DNA of 17,594 bases, taken from Gammaproteobacteria bacterium. Lineage in GTDB: Bacteria > Bacillota_I > Bacilli_A > Izemoplasmatales > UBA1188. Position numbers and translations under genes: made by a program. Shown here one piece after another: positions 15,827 to 17,594 of this stretch; position 1 is the stretch's first letter, and each line of letters begins with the position of its first letter. The stretch is taken from positions 1-17,594 of the forward strand of contig JAILNJ010000055.1 in the NCBI GenBank assembly GCA_024691665.1. Reading direction: 5' to 3'. Below the pieces are notes generated by a model. It had not been told where the DNA came from, did no database searches, and saw only the letters and a list, made by a program, of their open reading frames with translations.

Positions 15827-16445
15827 TGAGGGCCTCCTCGAAGTATTTAACTACTTCTTTAGTTACTACTAGTGAATCAGCATCTAGAATATCGTATACG
15901 CTTGTATGTTGATCTGTACATACGAATGCATAACTTAAGTTTCTAGTTCCGAGTTCTACTGTTTCGTTGAAGTCATGAAGAACAACCATAGTTTTGCCTT
16001 CTGCCTTAATAGCATTAAATACTTCAACTACATTCTTTGTCTTAGCTGCTTCGATTTCGAATGCGTCTAATACAAATAATTTCTTGTTTCTAAGTTTTTC
16101 ACTTAAAGCAATTCTTAGAGCTTGACGACGAACTTTTCTATTAACATCGAATGAGTAATCTCTTGGATGTAATTCGAATACGTGTCCTCCACCTCTGTAT
16201 TGTGGAGCTCTAATTGTTCCTTGACGAGCATGTCCAGTACCTTTTTGTCTGTAAGGTTTCTTACCTCCACCAGATACTTCAGCTCTGTTCTTAGTTTGGC
16301 TTGATCCATGACGCATAGCTGCTGTTTGAGCTTTAACTACATCATAAATAATTTGATCATTCCATTCTTGTCCAAATACTTTGTCTTGAAGTTTGAGAGA
16401 TGAAACAACTTCACCCTTAACGTTTAATACATCAATTTTTGCCAT
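15819..16445 (-). CDS. rplD: 50S ribosomal protein L4
   Basis: 208 residues, normal length. The long basic loop that reaches the exit tunnel is present: MRHGSSQTKNRAEVSGGGKK, PYRQKGTGHARQGTIRAPQY and RGGGHVFELHPRDYSFDVNR. The C-terminal globular part includes LSEKLRNKKLFVLDAF and ends KYFEEALSE. In some bacteria L4 also feeds back on the S10 operon through its leader; the structured leader at 17403-17517 would be the place. SD TAGGAGG precedes the ATG at 16445, and the last codons form the GAGGAGG SD of rplW. Confidence 0.98.
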   Translation of the reverse strand: MAKIDVLNVKGEVVSSLKLQDKVFGQEWNDQIIYDVVKAQTAAMRHGSSQTKNRAEVSGGGKKPYRQKGTGHARQGTIRAPQYRGGGHVFELHPRDYSFDVNRKVRRQALRIALSEKLRNKKLFVLDAFEIEAAKTKNVVEVFNAIKAEGKTMVVLHDFNETVELGTRNLSYAFVCTDQHTSVYDILDADSLVVTKEVVKYFEEALSE

Positions 16446-16457
16446 TGTCTATTCCTC

Positions 16458-17084
16458 CTACTTCTTAACTGCGCCTTTAACGAATACTAAACCTTTTTTA
16501 GGTCCAGGTACGTTACCTTTAACGAGGATTACATCCTTGTCAGCGAGCACTTCTACAACTGCGAGGTTTTGAACAGTTCTAGTCCAAGCGCCCATATGAG
16601 ATGGCATCTTCATACCTTTGTAGATTCTGTTTGGAGCGATTGCACCAAGAGAACCAATTCCTCTGTGGTATTTAGAACCGTGAGCCATAGGACCTCTATG
16701 TTGGTTGTTTAACTTAATTAAACCAGCATAACCTTTACCTTTAGCTGTAGCTGTTGCATCAACGAATTCACCTTTAGCGAATGCATCAACACCAATCTTT
16801 TCACCAACTTTAACTGATACTTCTTCGCTTCTAACTTCTTTTAAGAAACGCTTAGGTGTTGAACCAGCTTTCTTAGCATGAGCGATTTCAGCTTTAGTTG
16901 ATACTCTTTCTTTCTTGTCTTCGAAGCCTAATTGATAAGCACTGTATCCATCTGTTTCAGCAGTCTTAACTTGAAGTACTGTGTTTCCACCTTTAGCTTC
17001 AAGAACAGTTACTGGACAGATTGAACCGTCTTCAAGAAAGATTTGAGTCATTCCAACTTTTCTCATTAATAAACCTTTTTTCAT
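16458..17084 (-). CDS. rplC: 50S ribosomal protein L3
   Basis: 208 residues, normal length. It begins MKKGLLMRKVGMTQIFLEDG. Conserved elements are GFEDKKERVSTKAE, TPKRFLKEVR and the central loop HRGPMAHGSKYHRGIGSLGA with IYKGMKMPSHMGAWTRTVQN. It ends KGNVPGPKKGLVFVKGAVKK. L3 binds the 3' end of 23S rRNA and its loop approaches the peptidyl-transferase centre. I prefer the ATG at 17084; the in-frame GTG at 17093 lies inside the AGGTGA SD that also carries the rpsJ TAG stop. Confidence 0.98.
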   Translation of the reverse strand: MKKGLLMRKVGMTQIFLEDGSICPVTVLEAKGGNTVLQVKTAETDGYSAYQLGFEDKKERVSTKAEIAHAKKAGSTPKRFLKEVRSEEVSVKVGEKIGVDAFAKGEFVDATATAKGKGYAGLIKLNNQHRGPMAHGSKYHRGIGSLGAIAPNRIYKGMKMPSHMGAWTRTVQNLAVVEVLADKDVILVKGNVPGPKKGLVFVKGAVKK

Positions 17085-17093
17085 GAGAGTCAC

Positions 17094-17402
17094 CTACTTT
17101 ACTTGAATCTCTACTCCGCTTGGGAGTTGAAGTTTCATTAGTACATCAACTGTGGCTTGAGTTGGACGGTTAATGTCTATTAATCTTTTGTGAGTTCTTC
17201 TTTCGAATTGCTCTCTACTATCCTTATTGACATGTGGTGATCTTAAGATTGTGAACACTTCTCTGTCAGTAGGTAGTGGTACTGGTCCGTTAACTTGTGA
17301 ACCAGTTCTTTTAGCTGCTTCTACGATTCTTTTAGCTGATTGATCTAAAAGTTGTGCATCGTAGCTTTTGAGCTTAATTCTGATTGCTTTTTTTGCTACC
17401 AT
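17094..17402 (-). CDS. rpsJ: 30S ribosomal protein S10
   Basis: 102 residues, normal length. [60 protein letters not shown] and [20 protein letters not shown] are conserved along the whole protein. S10 is in the 30S head and also serves as NusE in transcription antitermination with NusB. It is the first gene of the superoperon, 115 nt or so downstream of the promoter. SD AAGGAG lies 11 nt before the ATG at 17402. The TAG stop merges with the rplC SD. Confidence 0.98.
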   Translation of the reverse strand: MVAKKAIRIKLKSYDAQLLDQSAKRIVEAAKRTGSQVNGPVPLPTDREVFTILRSPHVNKDSREQFERRTHKRLIDINRPTQATVDVLMKLQLPSGVEIQVK

Positions 17403-17517
17403 TGTGTTGTTTTCTCCTTTTTAGAATGTATTATGAATGAGAGTTCCCTGCTACTAAGACAACACTTTCCCGTGTAGCAGCAACATCCCTTTCACTGTAT
17501 GCGCGCTTTCGCACGCG
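17403..17517 (-). promoter_or_regulatory. Structured 5' leader of the S10 superoperon
   Basis: About 115 nt between the inferred start site and rpsJ. A 6-bp stem with a GAAA tetraloop (17501-17516, one G-U pair) lies at the very 5' end. A second stem pairs 17474-17480 with 17448-17454 (CTGCTAC/GTAGCAG on the mRNA), enclosing a possible small CAC/GTG hairpin with loop GGGAAA. The rest up to the SD is single-stranded in appearance, and no U-tract terminator is seen. Such leaders often carry r-protein feedback sites (L4 in studied bacteria); that role is inference here. Confidence 0.65.
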
Positions 17518-17523
17518 TTATAT

Positions 17524-17552
17524 ATTTTATACTATATATCAATATAAATCAA
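17524..17552 (-). promoter_or_regulatory. Main promoter of the S10-spc-alpha superoperon
   Basis: On the minus strand, -35 TTGATT (17552 to 17547) and -10 TAAAAT (17529 to 17524) are separated by 17 bp, a sigma-A type promoter. The 42 bases upstream (17553-17594) are nearly all A/T with short A and T tracts, consistent with an UP element. The predicted start is near 17517-17519, immediately before the GAAA-loop hairpin. Confidence 0.75.
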
Positions 17553-17594
17553 GTACTAATTTTCACTATTTTTATATTTATATATATAAATATA

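Noticed and set aside
1..17594. UGA already decoded as Trp (code 4)
   Set aside because: No in-frame TGA is present in any gene and the Trp codons checked are TGG, so reassignment cannot be shown from this window; only the lack of TGA is visible.
17553..17594. AT-rich right edge as an origin or repeat element
   Set aside because: It is short, directly upstream of the -35 box, and has no DnaA-box-like sites; an UP element is the simpler reading.

Overview
The window is almost entirely the large ribosomal-protein superoperon (S10-spc-alpha) of a low-GC Gram-positive bacterium, read on the minus strand from right to left. Type-Z zinc S14, Cys4-zinc adenylate kinase, strong AGGAGG/AGGTG Shine-Dalgarno (SD) sequences, AT-rich codon use and ECF ATPase genes beyond rplQ all point to Bacillota, near Bacilli/Erysipelotrichia/Mollicutes-like lineages. 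The sequence alone does not give the genus.

Right edge (17403-17594): an AT-rich promoter and a structured leader of about 115 nt, then rpsJ-rplC-rplD-rplW-rplB-rpsS-rplV-rpsC-rplP-rpmC-rpsQ (S10 block). Next come rplN-rplX-rplE-rpsN(Z)-rpsH-rplF-rplR-rpsE-rpmD-rplO-secY-adk (spc block) and infA-rpmJ-rpsM-rpsK-rpoA-rplQ (alpha block), closed by a rho-independent terminator at 3831-3869. Genes are packed with gaps of 0-19 nt or small overlaps. The one larger gap is adk-infA, where map often sits in Bacilli; here it holds an 11-bp stem-loop instead. rpmJ and rpmD are short genes that are easily missed.

Left part (1-3801): a cardiolipin synthase-type phospholipase D protein (minus); an ECF-transporter substrate-binding membrane subunit (plus) with its own promoter and terminator; and, divergent from it, the ECF energising ATPases ecfA1 and ecfA2 (minus; ecfA2 runs off the edge). 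In many Bacilli ecfA1-ecfA2-ecfT directly follow rplQ, so this looks like that neighbourhood with cls and an S subunit inserted.

The genes supply the ribosome (small- and large-subunit proteins, IF1), RNA polymerase alpha, the Sec channel, adenylate balance, membrane lipid synthesis and vitamin uptake. Content is mostly canonical. The most unusual signal is global: of 32 genes whose stop is visible, none ends in TGA, 18 end in TAG and 14 in TAA, and no gene has an in-frame TGA. Several junctions fuse the TAG stop to the next SD. I found no clearly new multi-gene system.
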